From the IMG/VR virus record IMGVR_UViG_3300006752_000248, positions 1 through 23,033 of that record: a stretch of DNA of 23,033 nt; one strand, written 5' to 3'. The position numbers and the translations under genes were made by a program. The notes below the pieces were generated by a model. The model did not search any database and had not been told where the DNA came from. It was given only the letters and a program-made list of their open reading frames with translations. Position 1 is the first letter of the stretch, and every line of letters begins with the position of its first letter. This document shows, piece after piece, positions 17,237 to 23,033 of the stretch. This DNA comes from a virus.

Positions 17237-17410
17237 TCACCAAAGGTAAAGTGCGTCATTCACATCATCTAATGTTGGTTTCTCGCTAAATAGCGTCTGA
17301 GCGATCAGTTCGTCATCCTCATTGTAAACCTTAGCGACCCACTCATCTTTTACATAAGTTATTGAAACCCGGATCTCTCCGTCGTCTGTCTCTACAATAT
17401 AGCTTTTCAT
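17237..17410 (-). CDS. Small acidic protein, unknown function
   Basis: A 57-residue protein starting MKSYIVETDDGEIRVSITYV. The start at 17410 is set by AAGGAG ending six bases before the ATG. An open frame continues upstream to 17629, but that extension runs through the previous gene and has no such site. The N-terminal half looks like a small beta-sheet (alternating residues, YIVETDDGEIRVSITYV, DEWVAKVYN). The C-terminus is acidic and helical (PTLDDVNDALYLW). Its acidity contrasts with the basic protein two genes before. An anti-host or antitoxin-like role is imaginable, but nothing in the sequence proves it. Confidence 0.75.
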   Translation of the reverse strand: MKSYIVETDDGEIRVSITYVKDEWVAKVYNEDDELIAQTLFSEKPTLDDVNDALYLW

Positions 17411-17420
17411 TGGTATCTCC

Positions 17421-17951
17421 TTAGAAGGGTAGCGCGAAGTTTTCGTGAGCCCAGCACTCACTATAAATATCAACAGTGGCGTCCGTATTCTTGCGAATAG
17501 ATTCCATATGCTTGGCGAGTAATGGTCGAAGTTCCGTAGAGGTCGAAGCAACAAGCGAGCTAAGCGCCATCTTTGCGAACCCTTCGTGCACGTGCGGAGT
17601 TGTAAACATCGGATAAACCCAAGGATCACTCATCTCAATGCGCTCTAACTCTGTGAGCTTGCGAAACTCTGCATCACCATATTCGGTGTGGAAAATTATT
17701 GATAATAATATGGTGCGGTTGACCTCATAACCGCCACCCTCCCAAAGAATCTTGTAAGTTTCCATCTGTAGCTCAGGAATACCTAAGACTCTTACGAATG
17801 GCGCAAGAGCATACCGCTCAGCGACAGTAAATGAGTCTTGCAGTAGCTTGTTAATAATAATGTTATGTGTCTCGCTCAAGTCATATTTAAATGAATGAGG
17901 CGTGACGTGTAGAGGAAGAATCCTCTGCTCAAGGTCGTATTGCTGTGTCAT
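17421..17951 (-). CDS. Unknown 176-residue protein of the inserted cassette
   Basis: Function not recognised. The frame is open further upstream to an ATG at 18002, but that would overlap the basic-protein gene by 41 bases. The ATG at 17951 is preferred because AAGGA lies seven bases before it, giving a protein beginning MTQQYDLEQRILPLHV. It appears mostly helical and soluble, with three Trp, scattered His (HVTPHSF, TTPHVHEG, CWAHENF) and a cluster WEGGGYEVNR. No transmembrane segment or catalytic motif is clear. It lies between the basic 65-residue gene and the acidic 57-residue gene with gaps of ten bases on each side, so the three are surely co-transcribed. Composition and lack of beta repeats set it apart from the baseplate genes around it. 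Confidence 0.75.
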   Translation of the reverse strand: MTQQYDLEQRILPLHVTPHSFKYDLSETHNIIINKLLQDSFTVAERYALAPFVRVLGIPELQMETYKILWEGGGYEVNRTILLSIIFHTEYGDAEFRKLTELERIEMSDPWVYPMFTTPHVHEGFAKMALSSLVASTSTELRPLLAKHMESIRKNTDATVDIYSECWAHENFALPF

Positions 17952-17961
17952 TGCTGTGTCC

Positions 17962-18159
17962 TTATGTGAAATCCCATTTAAGGGTCTTTGATTCAAAATC
18001 AACGGTGCTCAGGCGAAGTTGGGCCTTATTATACGCGCGATTGCTCTTCTTTTTATTGTTCCTCTCGCAATGCACAAGATTGCCGTAAGTGCTCCGCAAG
18101 TTAAGACGAGAGCCTGAGCGCGTGCGCGACCCTCGTGAATCAAATCGGTTGCTTGCCAT
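17962..18159 (-). CDS. Small very basic protein, unknown function
   Basis: A 65-residue protein that I do not recognise. The first 45 residues hold many Arg, Lys and Ser (RFDSRGSRTRSGSRLNLRS, then ERNNKKKSNRAYNK), the last 20 are more ordinary (LSTVDFESKTLKWDFT). There is no signal peptide or membrane segment. The start is supported by GGAG nine bases before the ATG. It is the first gene after the sigma70-type promoter and is followed after ten bases by another small gene. The charge would suit binding to nucleic acid or an acidic partner, but that is inference from composition only. Confidence 0.7.
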   Translation of the reverse strand: MASNRFDSRGSRTRSGSRLNLRSTYGNLVHCERNNKKKSNRAYNKAQLRLSTVDFESKTLKWDFT

Positions 18160-18190
18160 ATGTTGATCTCCGTTGAGATTGGGTGGTGTA

Positions 18191-18229
18191 TTTGATCATT
18201 TACGAGTTGTTTTAGGTGTTTAGATCAAA
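18191..18229 (-). promoter_or_regulatory. Inverted repeat in leader downstream of the promoter
   Basis: TTTGATC (18191-18197) and GATCAAA (18223-18229) are a perfect 7-base inverted repeat with a 25-base spacing, lying between the -10 box and the first gene. It could be an operator pair or a weak hairpin. It includes GATC sites. The role is speculative. Confidence 0.25.
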
Positions 18230-18239
18230 CGATGAATAT

Positions 18240-18268
18240 ATTATAGCAAGGTCTATAAATCTTAGCAA
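18240..18268 (-). promoter_or_regulatory. Sigma70-type promoter for the three-gene insert
   Basis: On the minus strand: TTGCTA (-35, four of six matches to consensus) at 18268-18263, a 17-base spacer, and a perfect TATAAT (-10) at 18245-18240. A-rich sequence lies upstream of the -35. The leader to the ATG at 18159 is about 75-80 bases. Transcription would enter the small genes at 18159-17237. It is the best host-type promoter noticed in the window. Confidence 0.65.
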
Positions 18269-18277
18269 ATTTATTTT

Positions 18278-19216
18278 TTAACCTGTTATCTCCTCCAGAA
18301 CAAGCGAAATCCCTATAGAGTCAATCTCAGTAGTACAAGACGCTTGTATAGAGATAAGATGACTCTTAATCAGTATAATATCCTTGCTAGGGGGGAACAC
18401 AGATTTGTAAAAGTCCGTAACGGAAAAACTGAAAGACGACGTGTCATCTACTCCTGTATCTCCATAATTAATCGCTACTGTGATATCAGACTCCTTGTCG
18501 TCTTTAGCCAATGCCCAAACACCTATAGATTTGACTCTACAATGCCTGTGCGCGATTTGATATCGAGCGCCTCCCGCAAAGTCTAAGAGGAATGATAGTT
18601 GACCAAAATCAGGCTCGTAAGAGGCGCTCCACGTGTAGACCTGTCGGTCAATAGCCTCAGTATTAAAGTAAGGCCTGTTCTGTTGTGTAAACAGATGGTC
18701 GTCGCCTAGATAAAGAGAATTGGCGCTAAGGAATAGATTGCGAATCTTCTGATCAGCGCTACCTATGTCATATTGCGCGTTTAAAGCCGGTAGGAAGTGG
18801 CCATCACCATTGATATTAAAACGCTGAGAGGCGTTAGTGGTTAAAGAGATCTCATTACCACTTGCATCAACTCTCGTAGCGTTTGATGCATTTCTAATTA
18901 AAGAAGGCGTAGGTATCTCAGGATCTTGATGGGTATGATCCGTTAGCTGTGATGGATCAGTAAATCTTATGTTCCCATTCTGAACCGTAAGAATATCCCC
19001 ATTAGAGGCTAAAGAGAGATCAATATCTACACCCTGTTGTATGTTATTGACGATTGTCCCTTCATCAGAGCTTGTATTGGCAAATTCTTCGTGAATTGCC
19101 TGCGCGTAATCCTCCGCATGCCGTCTTATAACCTTATATGCAGGGCTAGTATTCGGTATTTCTTGTCCTACACTCTGCATATCTGCTTCTTGAAGTTTGT
19201 CCGCTAATGTTGGCAT
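18278..19216 (-). CDS. Probable tail-fibre or spike-associated structural protein
   Basis: A 312-residue protein of mixed build. Residues 1-50 are polar and probably helical, possibly an attachment segment. Residues about 52-100 carry short strands and a His-rich phrase, LTDHTHQDPE. Residues 132-172 contain FNINGDGHFLPALNAQYDIG, then SADQKIRNLFLSANSLYLGD. This F-x-P-x-x-x-x-x-Y-D-I/L-GS ... R-D/N-L-F/Y-L-S-x-N-S-L-Y-L-G-D pattern is widespread in tail fibres of marine and other phages. The C-terminal 120 residues look like a beta-sandwich (SFSFSVTDFYKSVFP, ISIQASCTTEIDSIGISLVL). It follows the spike gene after 27 bases and is the last gene before a 118-base gap with a promoter. The motif supports a fibre-type fold, but whether it is a fibre, a plug or a chaperone-like partner cannot be seen. 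Confidence 0.6.
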   Translation of the reverse strand: MPTLADKLQEADMQSVGQEIPNTSPAYKVIRRHAEDYAQAIHEEFANTSSDEGTIVNNIQQGVDIDLSLASNGDILTVQNGNIRFTDPSQLTDHTHQDPEIPTPSLIRNASNATRVDASGNEISLTTNASQRFNINGDGHFLPALNAQYDIGSADQKIRNLFLSANSLYLGDDHLFTQQNRPYFNTEAIDRQVYTWSASYEPDFGQLSFLLDFAGGARYQIAHRHCRVKSIGVWALAKDDKESDITVAINYGDTGVDDTSSFSFSVTDFYKSVFPPSKDIILIKSHLISIQASCTTEIDSIGISLVLEEITG

Positions 19217-19226
19217 ATAAGTTTCT

Positions 19227-19245
19227 CCATAGTTTTCTACAAGTC
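19227..19245 (-). promoter_or_regulatory. Conserved intergenic motif, copy A
   Basis: On the minus strand this reads GACTTGTAGAAAACTATGG, beginning inside the TGA stop of the spike gene and ending about ten bases before the ATG of the next gene. It matches the motif at 4163-4181 at 17 of 19 positions. It may be a phage-specific promoter or RNA processing site. The role is inferred from position only. The TGGAG at its end probably serves as ribosome binding site for the gene starting at 19216. Confidence 0.4.
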
Positions 19246-20638
19246 ACTTGCTCACGAACACAGTATCGCTCGCATAGATCGGTTGCGCTCTCGGAGCCTG
19301 CGGAGAGGCGTATGTTGCCGCCCATGATGTCAACGAAGTCGCCAAAGCAACATTTGCAGACGCTAATACAGGATTAGGAGCGCCAAACCCTGGAGTAGTT
19401 CCTCCGCTTGAGAGCATCCCCGCATAGGATTCAAATATACCCACAAGCCCCGCTAAAGCTAATTGAAGCTGAGTACCCATAACAACGCCCTCTTTCTGAG
19501 TTGGTATGATCGGGATTGATCTCCTAACAGCTGAAGGGAGCGTAAGGTCACCCAAAATGACATCACCCGTCGATTGAACAGCCTCTATACCCACAGCAGA
19601 TAAACCCGCTTTATCAGAGCTAACAAGCGAGAAACCTCCACCCTGTGATGACATATCAATACCCATGCCTAGACCTGAAGGATCATAGCCATTAAGCGCA
19701 ATCATCTTGTGCGATGCAACGGACAGATCCGCGCGATCTCCACCACTCGTTATCAATATGTTGTCTCCTGCGCTAAAATCAATGAAGCTTAAGGCAGACG
19801 CAGATATCGAGCCCCTAGACTCCAGAGAAACATCATTCATTGAAGCCGTAAGTGAACCCGATTCAACAGATACCTTTGATTCATCTTCAAGATCAAAATT
19901 AACGCGATATTTAGAAACAAACAGAGCTGAGTAATCGCCTCCAAAAGATTCAGTCACGCTATCGTCGTATACGGTATCAGATTGGCCTGTGTGCGTCGCA
20001 GTCATGGCTCCCGTATAGATCGCCTTAGTGCCCTCTGTTACTTCCGTTATAGAGCCATCTCGACGTATTTCATAATAAGACCCCGATGGGCCATGATGAA
20101 TAAAAATACGCTCTGCACCCTCAGTGTCGTCAAGCTCTATTACATGACCCGATTGCGTTCGCGTAGTGTTTACCTTGCCGTATTGACCGCGGAAGTCTGA
20201 AGGCGGTATGTTCCTAAAGTTTCGAACGCATCCCTCAAGATCACTCCCGTTCGGTAAACCCTGTGCATGAACAGGCAGAGGTGAGTTGTTTCCTTGATGA
20301 GCCTCAGATTCCTCTACAATAGATCCATCTGAAGGTTTACCAAGATCCGCAGCTAAAGCATAACCACCCACGTATATAGGCGCGGTTACGTCTCCCTCCT
20401 CAAAGCTAATCCATACATAGCTATCCGTTGGTGGATTAGAGATTGAGCCTGTACCTACTCCTAAGCCAAAGGGGAAACAGGGTCTTGACCACGGAGAAAG
20501 TGACGCACCATACGCAGAGATGCATTCAACTCTAATCCTGCCTAAGCGCATCGGATCATCAATATCCTTTACGACAGCCGCATGCAGTCCAAATAATTTT
20601 CCCTCTAGTGTACCTAATATCTCAAGTGGTCCGTACAT
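19244..20638 (-). CDS. Baseplate spike / assembly protein, gpV / gp5 OB-fold type
   Basis: A 464-residue protein, probably the central spike below the hub. Residues 15-93 form an OB-fold of the gpV/gp5/VgrG kind: LFGLHAAVVKDIDDPMRLGR, IRVEC, WSRPCFPFG, VWISFEEGD and PIYVGGY occur in the usual order. Residues about 165-330 are short strands rich in Ser, Gly, Asp and Thr (for example SYYEIRRDGSI), as in a trimeric beta-helical or beta-prism shaft. The C-terminus ends in a G-x-QL-x-x-AL region and SDTVFVSK, a closing phrase common in phage spike proteins. No lysozyme domain is visible, unlike T4 gp5. The start is well supported: TAAGGA sits six bases before ATG and also holds the hub stop codon. 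No separate PAAR-type tip gene was recognised in the window. Confidence 0.85.
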   Translation of the reverse strand: MYGPLEILGTLEGKLFGLHAAVVKDIDDPMRLGRIRVECISAYGASLSPWSRPCFPFGLGVGTGSISNPPTDSYVWISFEEGDVTAPIYVGGYALAADLGKPSDGSIVEESEAHQGNNSPLPVHAQGLPNGSDLEGCVRNFRNIPPSDFRGQYGKVNTTRTQSGHVIELDDTEGAERIFIHHGPSGSYYEIRRDGSITEVTEGTKAIYTGAMTATHTGQSDTVYDDSVTESFGGDYSALFVSKYRVNFDLEDESKVSVESGSLTASMNDVSLESRGSISASALSFIDFSAGDNILITSGGDRADLSVASHKMIALNGYDPSGLGMGIDMSSQGGGFSLVSSDKAGLSAVGIEAVQSTGDVILGDLTLPSAVRRSIPIIPTQKEGVVMGTQLQLALAGLVGIFESYAGMLSSGGTTPGFGAPNPVLASANVALATSLTSWAATYASPQAPRAQPIYASDTVFVSK

Positions 20639-20647
20639 CGTTAATCC

Positions 20648-22264
20648 TTATTTAGCCTGAGCTTCTTTTTTCTTCTTTTCATACGCTTCTTGCATCTTCG
20701 CTCGTCGCGCAGCATCCCTCTCTCGCCTCGTAAGAGGTTGCTTACTTTTAGCCTTTGGCTGAGGCGGGAGTGCAACCTGATTACCCGAAGTAGATGCAGT
20801 ACCGCCTTGAGGTGTTGGTGTTGATACAGTCGAGCTAGGCTGAGATACGGGAATCTGAGTTCCCAAATTTCTGCCGTTAACGGTGCTCTTAACACCGCCT
20901 TTGCTTTTCTTCTTACCACTCTTCTTGGGTGGTCGAATAATCTTAAGCGATGTGTTGAAGCCCCTAGTATTGAATACGTGTGTAACCTTGTCGATTATGT
21001 ATTTCCCGCTGTAATACGTGCTGTCTAATTTGATTTCAACCGGCATGAGTGTAGTCACGAGCGGTGTGCCTGTCATAAGCTTAACAGTCGCAGAAAGAAT
21101 CTCACCTTTTGCTCTGCGTCTGCCAACAACAGTGCCTAAATACTTTCTCCGATCTATCTCATATTTAGTAGATGGAGTTGAGGTAGAACCGCCTGGGGTG
21201 TTTGAACCTTCCCCGTCTTCTGAGCTTGCCTGAGCAGCAGGTATTTGAGTTCCTATCTTTCTGCCGTTAACGCGACCCTTTTTCCCGACAGATTTAGATA
21301 CAGCCTGTTCGACGAGCTTTCTTAGGTAAGTCATCTTAGGCTTGGAAACCTCAAAGTTAATGTCTGAGACGTTTGGTCGATAAATAGTGCCGTTTAAATT
21401 CAAGTCCTTGCCGTAAACGAGGCGCACAAGCGGTTTCTTTGCGGTATTAAAGATGTTTGTTACATCTAATCTGCCCCTAGAATCAGTGCCAATGCTTAAC
21501 CCAAGATTTAAAAAAATCCTATGTAGCTCGCCAATAAGCGTCGCGGTGGGCTGAATAACTAAGGGAGAGTCGGGGCTTAATGTAAGGATCTTATCGAGGT
21601 TATAAGCATTATCTGCCTTAGCCGAAGCTTGCGAGTCAGCATCATCCCCAAAGTAGTAGTCGTCGGGCTTTATACCTTCCTCTAAATGCTTTCGTAGATC
21701 AACATTTGTGAAAGCAAGCTCTATCCCATCGCGGTTACATAGCTGTACAACAGCATCATAAAGACTGCCTGATGAGAACACCTCTTGCACAGATGTTCCG
21801 CGAGATCTTCCAAACATCTGGAGCTCAATGTTAACCTCAGAGCCGCCCTTTCGGTAGCGAACATCGTGCTCTACAACATCAAATGGCCCGAATTGTCTGA
21901 ATGACGAGATATAGCCCGCTTTAAATTTTACGCGAGAGTCTAAGGGCATGAAATTATTGAGTATATCAGACCCGACCTTCATAGAGGCGGGATCAATTCT
22001 TATGGCAGAGTCCGCGAAGGTATTAGTAAAATTCGCGTATTCTAGGGGATCAGCTGTTTGGTAATCCTCGAAGAAGAAGCTAATTGAGACCTTTGGGCGC
22101 TTCTTGCGTTCAAAAATCATTTTGAATGACACAATACGATCTCTAAGCGTCTGAGGCAGAACGCCAATAGGCGTTCCGCTGTCGCGTGACGATACTACCT
22201 CCACCTCGAGAAAGGGAGTGGCCTCTAATAATGTATCCGAAGAGAAAATATCAAGCTCTCTCAT
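20648..22264 (-). CDS. Baseplate hub protein, gpD / gp27 / VgrG N-domain type
   Basis: A 538-residue protein, probably the hub that adapts the six-fold tube to the three-fold spike. The N-terminal half (about 1-310) is strand-rich with the layout of late-control gpD proteins: FLEVEV near 18, a long beta region, then SGSLYDAVVQLCNRDGIELA at about 165-184, resembling the hub segment that opens the second domain. Residues 427-441 (KVTHVFNTRGFNTSLKI region) match the V-x-H-x-x-x-x-G-x-x-T-x-L pattern closing gp27/gpD folds. It exceeds P2 gpD (387 residues) because of two low-complexity Ser/Thr/Pro/Gly linkers and a Lys/Arg-rich tail from about 504. A near-identical phrase, VNGR-K/N-I/L-GTQIP, occurs at 332 and 462. 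The start forms an ATGA overlap with the LysM gene, and the stop lies nine bases before the spike gene. Confidence 0.8.
   Translation of the reverse strand: MRELDIFSSDTLLEATPFLEVEVVSSRDSGTPIGVLPQTLRDRIVSFKMIFERKKRPKVSISFFFEDYQTADPLEYANFTNTFADSAIRIDPASMKVGSDILNNFMPLDSRVKFKAGYISSFRQFGPFDVVEHDVRYRKGGSEVNIELQMFGRSRGTSVQEVFSSGSLYDAVVQLCNRDGIELAFTNVDLRKHLEEGIKPDDYYFGDDADSQASAKADNAYNLDKILTLSPDSPLVIQPTATLIGELHRIFLNLGLSIGTDSRGRLDVTNIFNTAKKPLVRLVYGKDLNLNGTIYRPNVSDINFEVSKPKMTYLRKLVEQAVSKSVGKKGRVNGRKIGTQIPAAQASSEDGEGSNTPGGSTSTPSTKYEIDRRKYLGTVVGRRRAKGEILSATVKLMTGTPLVTTLMPVEIKLDSTYYSGKYIIDKVTHVFNTRGFNTSLKIIRPPKKSGKKKSKGGVKSTVNGRNLGTQIPVSQPSSTVSTPTPQGGTASTSGNQVALPPQPKAKSKQPLTRRERDAARRAKMQEAYEKKKKEAQAK
20831..20881 (-). 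repeat. Linker repeat copy 2 in hub gene
   Basis: Encodes VNGRNLGTQIPVSQPSS at hub residues 462-478, exactly 130 residues after copy 1. The two copies bracket the last beta domain of the hub. Confidence 0.8.
21221..21271 (-). repeat. Linker repeat copy 1 in hub gene
   Basis: Encodes VNGRKIGTQIPAAQASS at hub residues 332-348. It is nearly the same as hub residues 462-478. Both copies start a Ser/Pro-rich linker and share the DNA string TTTCTGCCGTTAACG on the plus strand. Confidence 0.8.
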
Positions 22265-22581
22265 AACAGGAACTCGCTTTTATCAGGTACGACGATAATC
22301 ACCCCCGCGCTTAGTCCAAACAAGCCCTCATTAAGATCAATGTTTTGGTTTGCATCCGCGATAGCCCACCAATAGTGCTCCTCGCCGTAGACGTTAAAGG
22401 AGACATCTCTAAATTTTTCGCCCTCAATACATGTGTACGTCCTTCCCGTAGGCGCGTTCAGGAACGTCCTTGACGACGGAACAACATCAGTCCTTATTCG
22501 CATCGGGTTACGCTGAACAAGGACAAAGTGGTTTATAAAGTCCTGTTGCATATATCTTGAATCTTCGTGTTGGACGCTCAT
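22261..22581 (-). CDS. LysM-like baseplate protein (gpX / gp53 type)
   Basis: A 106-residue protein that should join hub and wedge at the baseplate, as gpX of P2 and gp53 of T4 are thought to do. Residues about 48-99 read as a LysM fold: YTCIEGEKFRDVSFNVYG, then WWAIADANQNID, then SAGVIIVVP. The W-x-x-I-A-x-x-N core and closing I-x-V-P are typical of phage tail LysM proteins. The first 45 residues are polar and strand-rich, with no signal peptide, as expected for a protein assembled in the cytoplasm. It starts in an ATGA overlap with the gene before and ends in an ATGA overlap with the hub gene, so the three are probably translationally coupled. The position between a tube-type gene and the gpD-like gene is the gpX position of P2-like clusters. 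Confidence 0.78.
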   Translation of the reverse strand: MSVQHEDSRYMQQDFINHFVLVQRNPMRIRTDVVPSSRTFLNAPTGRTYTCIEGEKFRDVSFNVYGEEHYWWAIADANQNIDLNEGLFGLSAGVIIVVPDKSEFLL

Positions 22582-23033
22582 AGCTTTCTCCTAGAGATCG
22601 TAAAGTCAAGATTTACGCTTGCTTGTGTGGGATAAAGGCTTCTACTCATATGAGATATTGTGACGTTTAGCGAAGATACTACGCCCGTAACAGTGCGATC
22701 AGTATTATCTACACCTGAGTACGCCAAAGTCGGCACTAAGTTTCCTAGATATAAATAAGCCATTGGAGGCCCTTGATTGCTGTCGAGCGGTGTAGCTAAA
22801 TAATTAAGGCTCTGAATCTCCTCAGTGATGTCTGCGTTATCGTCGGTGAGTGTAAAAAACCTCTTGCTCCTTAAGAATAGCGAGAAGGATATAACTTGAG
22901 GCGACATTGAGCCGTATTGCGCGAATGCCTGATTGCCTGTAATGCCTACATTAAATTGATAGGAAGGCTTATGAGAAGTAGTCACCTTATTAGGGTTATA
23001 CATAAACGTTACCTTACCATCAGTAAGCAATGC
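22578..23033 (-). CDS. Contractile tail tube/hub-adaptor protein, CIS tube N-domain type (5' end outside window)
   Basis: Probably a tail tube-like protein at the junction of tube and baseplate hub (the family known from eCIS Afp7/PVC7-like proteins and LysM tube proteins). The reading frame stays open to the window edge (Ala-Leu-Leu-Thr-Asp-Gly-Lys before the first clear motif), so the true start may lie beyond it. A TTG at 23030 and an ATG at 23000 are the only internal starts near the edge. The motif FMYNPNKV near the visible N-terminus, followed by a phrase of the type SPQVISFSLFLRSKRF, matches the F-x-YNP ... L-x-F-x-L-x-x pattern of contractile-injection-system tube proteins. The C-terminus is beta-rich (ASVNLDFTISRRKL). 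Its stop overlaps the next start as ATGA, and the AGGAG six bases before that ATG is inside this gene. The LysM, hub and spike genes directly downstream support a hub-proximal role. Family assignment is by motif only. Confidence 0.7.
   Translation of the reverse strand, partial: ALLTDGKVTFMYNPNKVTTSHKPSYQFNVGITGNQAFAQYGSMSPQVISFSLFLRSKRFFTLTDDNADITEEIQSLNYLATPLDSNQGPPMAYLYLGNLVPTLAYSGVDNTDRTVTGVVSSLNVTISHMSRSLYPTQASVNLDFTISRRKL

Noticed and set aside
17237-17629. Longer 130-residue version of the small acidic gene
   Set aside because: The added N-terminus is an out-of-frame reading of the previous gene. The ATG at 17410 has AAGGAG in the right place.
18278-18300. Intrinsic terminator after the fibre-like gene before the promoter
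   Set aside because: The minus strand here has an A-run and no GC-rich hairpin followed by a U-run.
20641-20919. 92-residue basic minus-strand frame overlapping the hub 3' end
   Set aside because: Its Arg/Lys/Leu-rich composition comes from reading the hub's Lys/Arg tail and Ser/Pro linker out of frame, and no binding site supports it.
1-23033. CRISPR arrays, tRNA genes, insertion sequences, attachment sites
   Set aside because: No regular direct-repeat arrays, cloverleaf-like segments, transposase frames or flanking terminal repeats were seen by reading both strands.

Overview
The window is one uninterrupted stretch of a contractile-tail (myovirus-type) structural region. All 24 supported genes lie on the minus strand, so transcription and gene order run from the right edge (23033) to the left edge (1). 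Genes are packed tightly. Six junctions are ATGA stop/start overlaps, others are TAATG overlaps or gaps of a few bases, and no gap exceeds 120 bases. The base composition looks moderate and even. A lipoprotein-type probable spanin and a probable holin point to a bacteriophage, or a phage-derived particle such as a tailocin, of a Gram-negative host. No capsid, portal, terminase, sheath, tape-measure or integrase gene is in view, so phage versus tailocin cannot be decided here. The host cannot be named from the sequence.

Right part (23033-18278): the baseplate hub and spike. In order these are a tube-type protein with the YNP motif of contractile systems (cut by the window edge), a LysM/gpX/gp53-like protein, a gpD/gp27-like hub, a gpV/gp5-like spike with an OB-fold and beta-rich shaft, and a protein with a tail-fibre-type motif. 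The order X-D-V, followed later by W-J-I, matches P2-like phages and extracellular contractile injection systems.

Middle insert (18268-17237): a good sigma70-type promoter (TTGCTA, 17-base spacer, TATAAT) precedes three small genes that do not look structural. They are a very basic 65-residue protein, a 176-residue protein and an acidic 57-residue protein. This resembles a moron cassette placed inside the baseplate operon.

Centre (17179-11198): two helical proteins of unknown role (139 and 428 residues, overlapping genes), then the wedge genes: gp25/W, a gp6/J-like protein and an enlarged gpI-like protein. A 197-residue beta-rich protein of unknown role follows.

Giant gene (11183-4182): a 2333-residue protein takes up about 30% of the window. 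Its N-terminus has a QQG-x-x-x-LD motif like that of large phage baseplate-associated proteins. The rest is not recognised.

Left part (4166-1): an unknown 178-residue protein, then a compact probable lysis cassette (LL-H-type holin, small one-TM protein and an overlapping GTG-started lipoprotein, the last two a possible spanin pair). It is followed by small beta-sandwich proteins, a 483-residue tail fibre, an accessory protein and a partial gene at the edge. No endolysin was recognised.

The most unusual non-coding signal is a motif (core AAAACTA, two copies sharing 17 of 19 bases) lying directly after stop codons at three gene junctions, possibly a phage-specific promoter or processing element.
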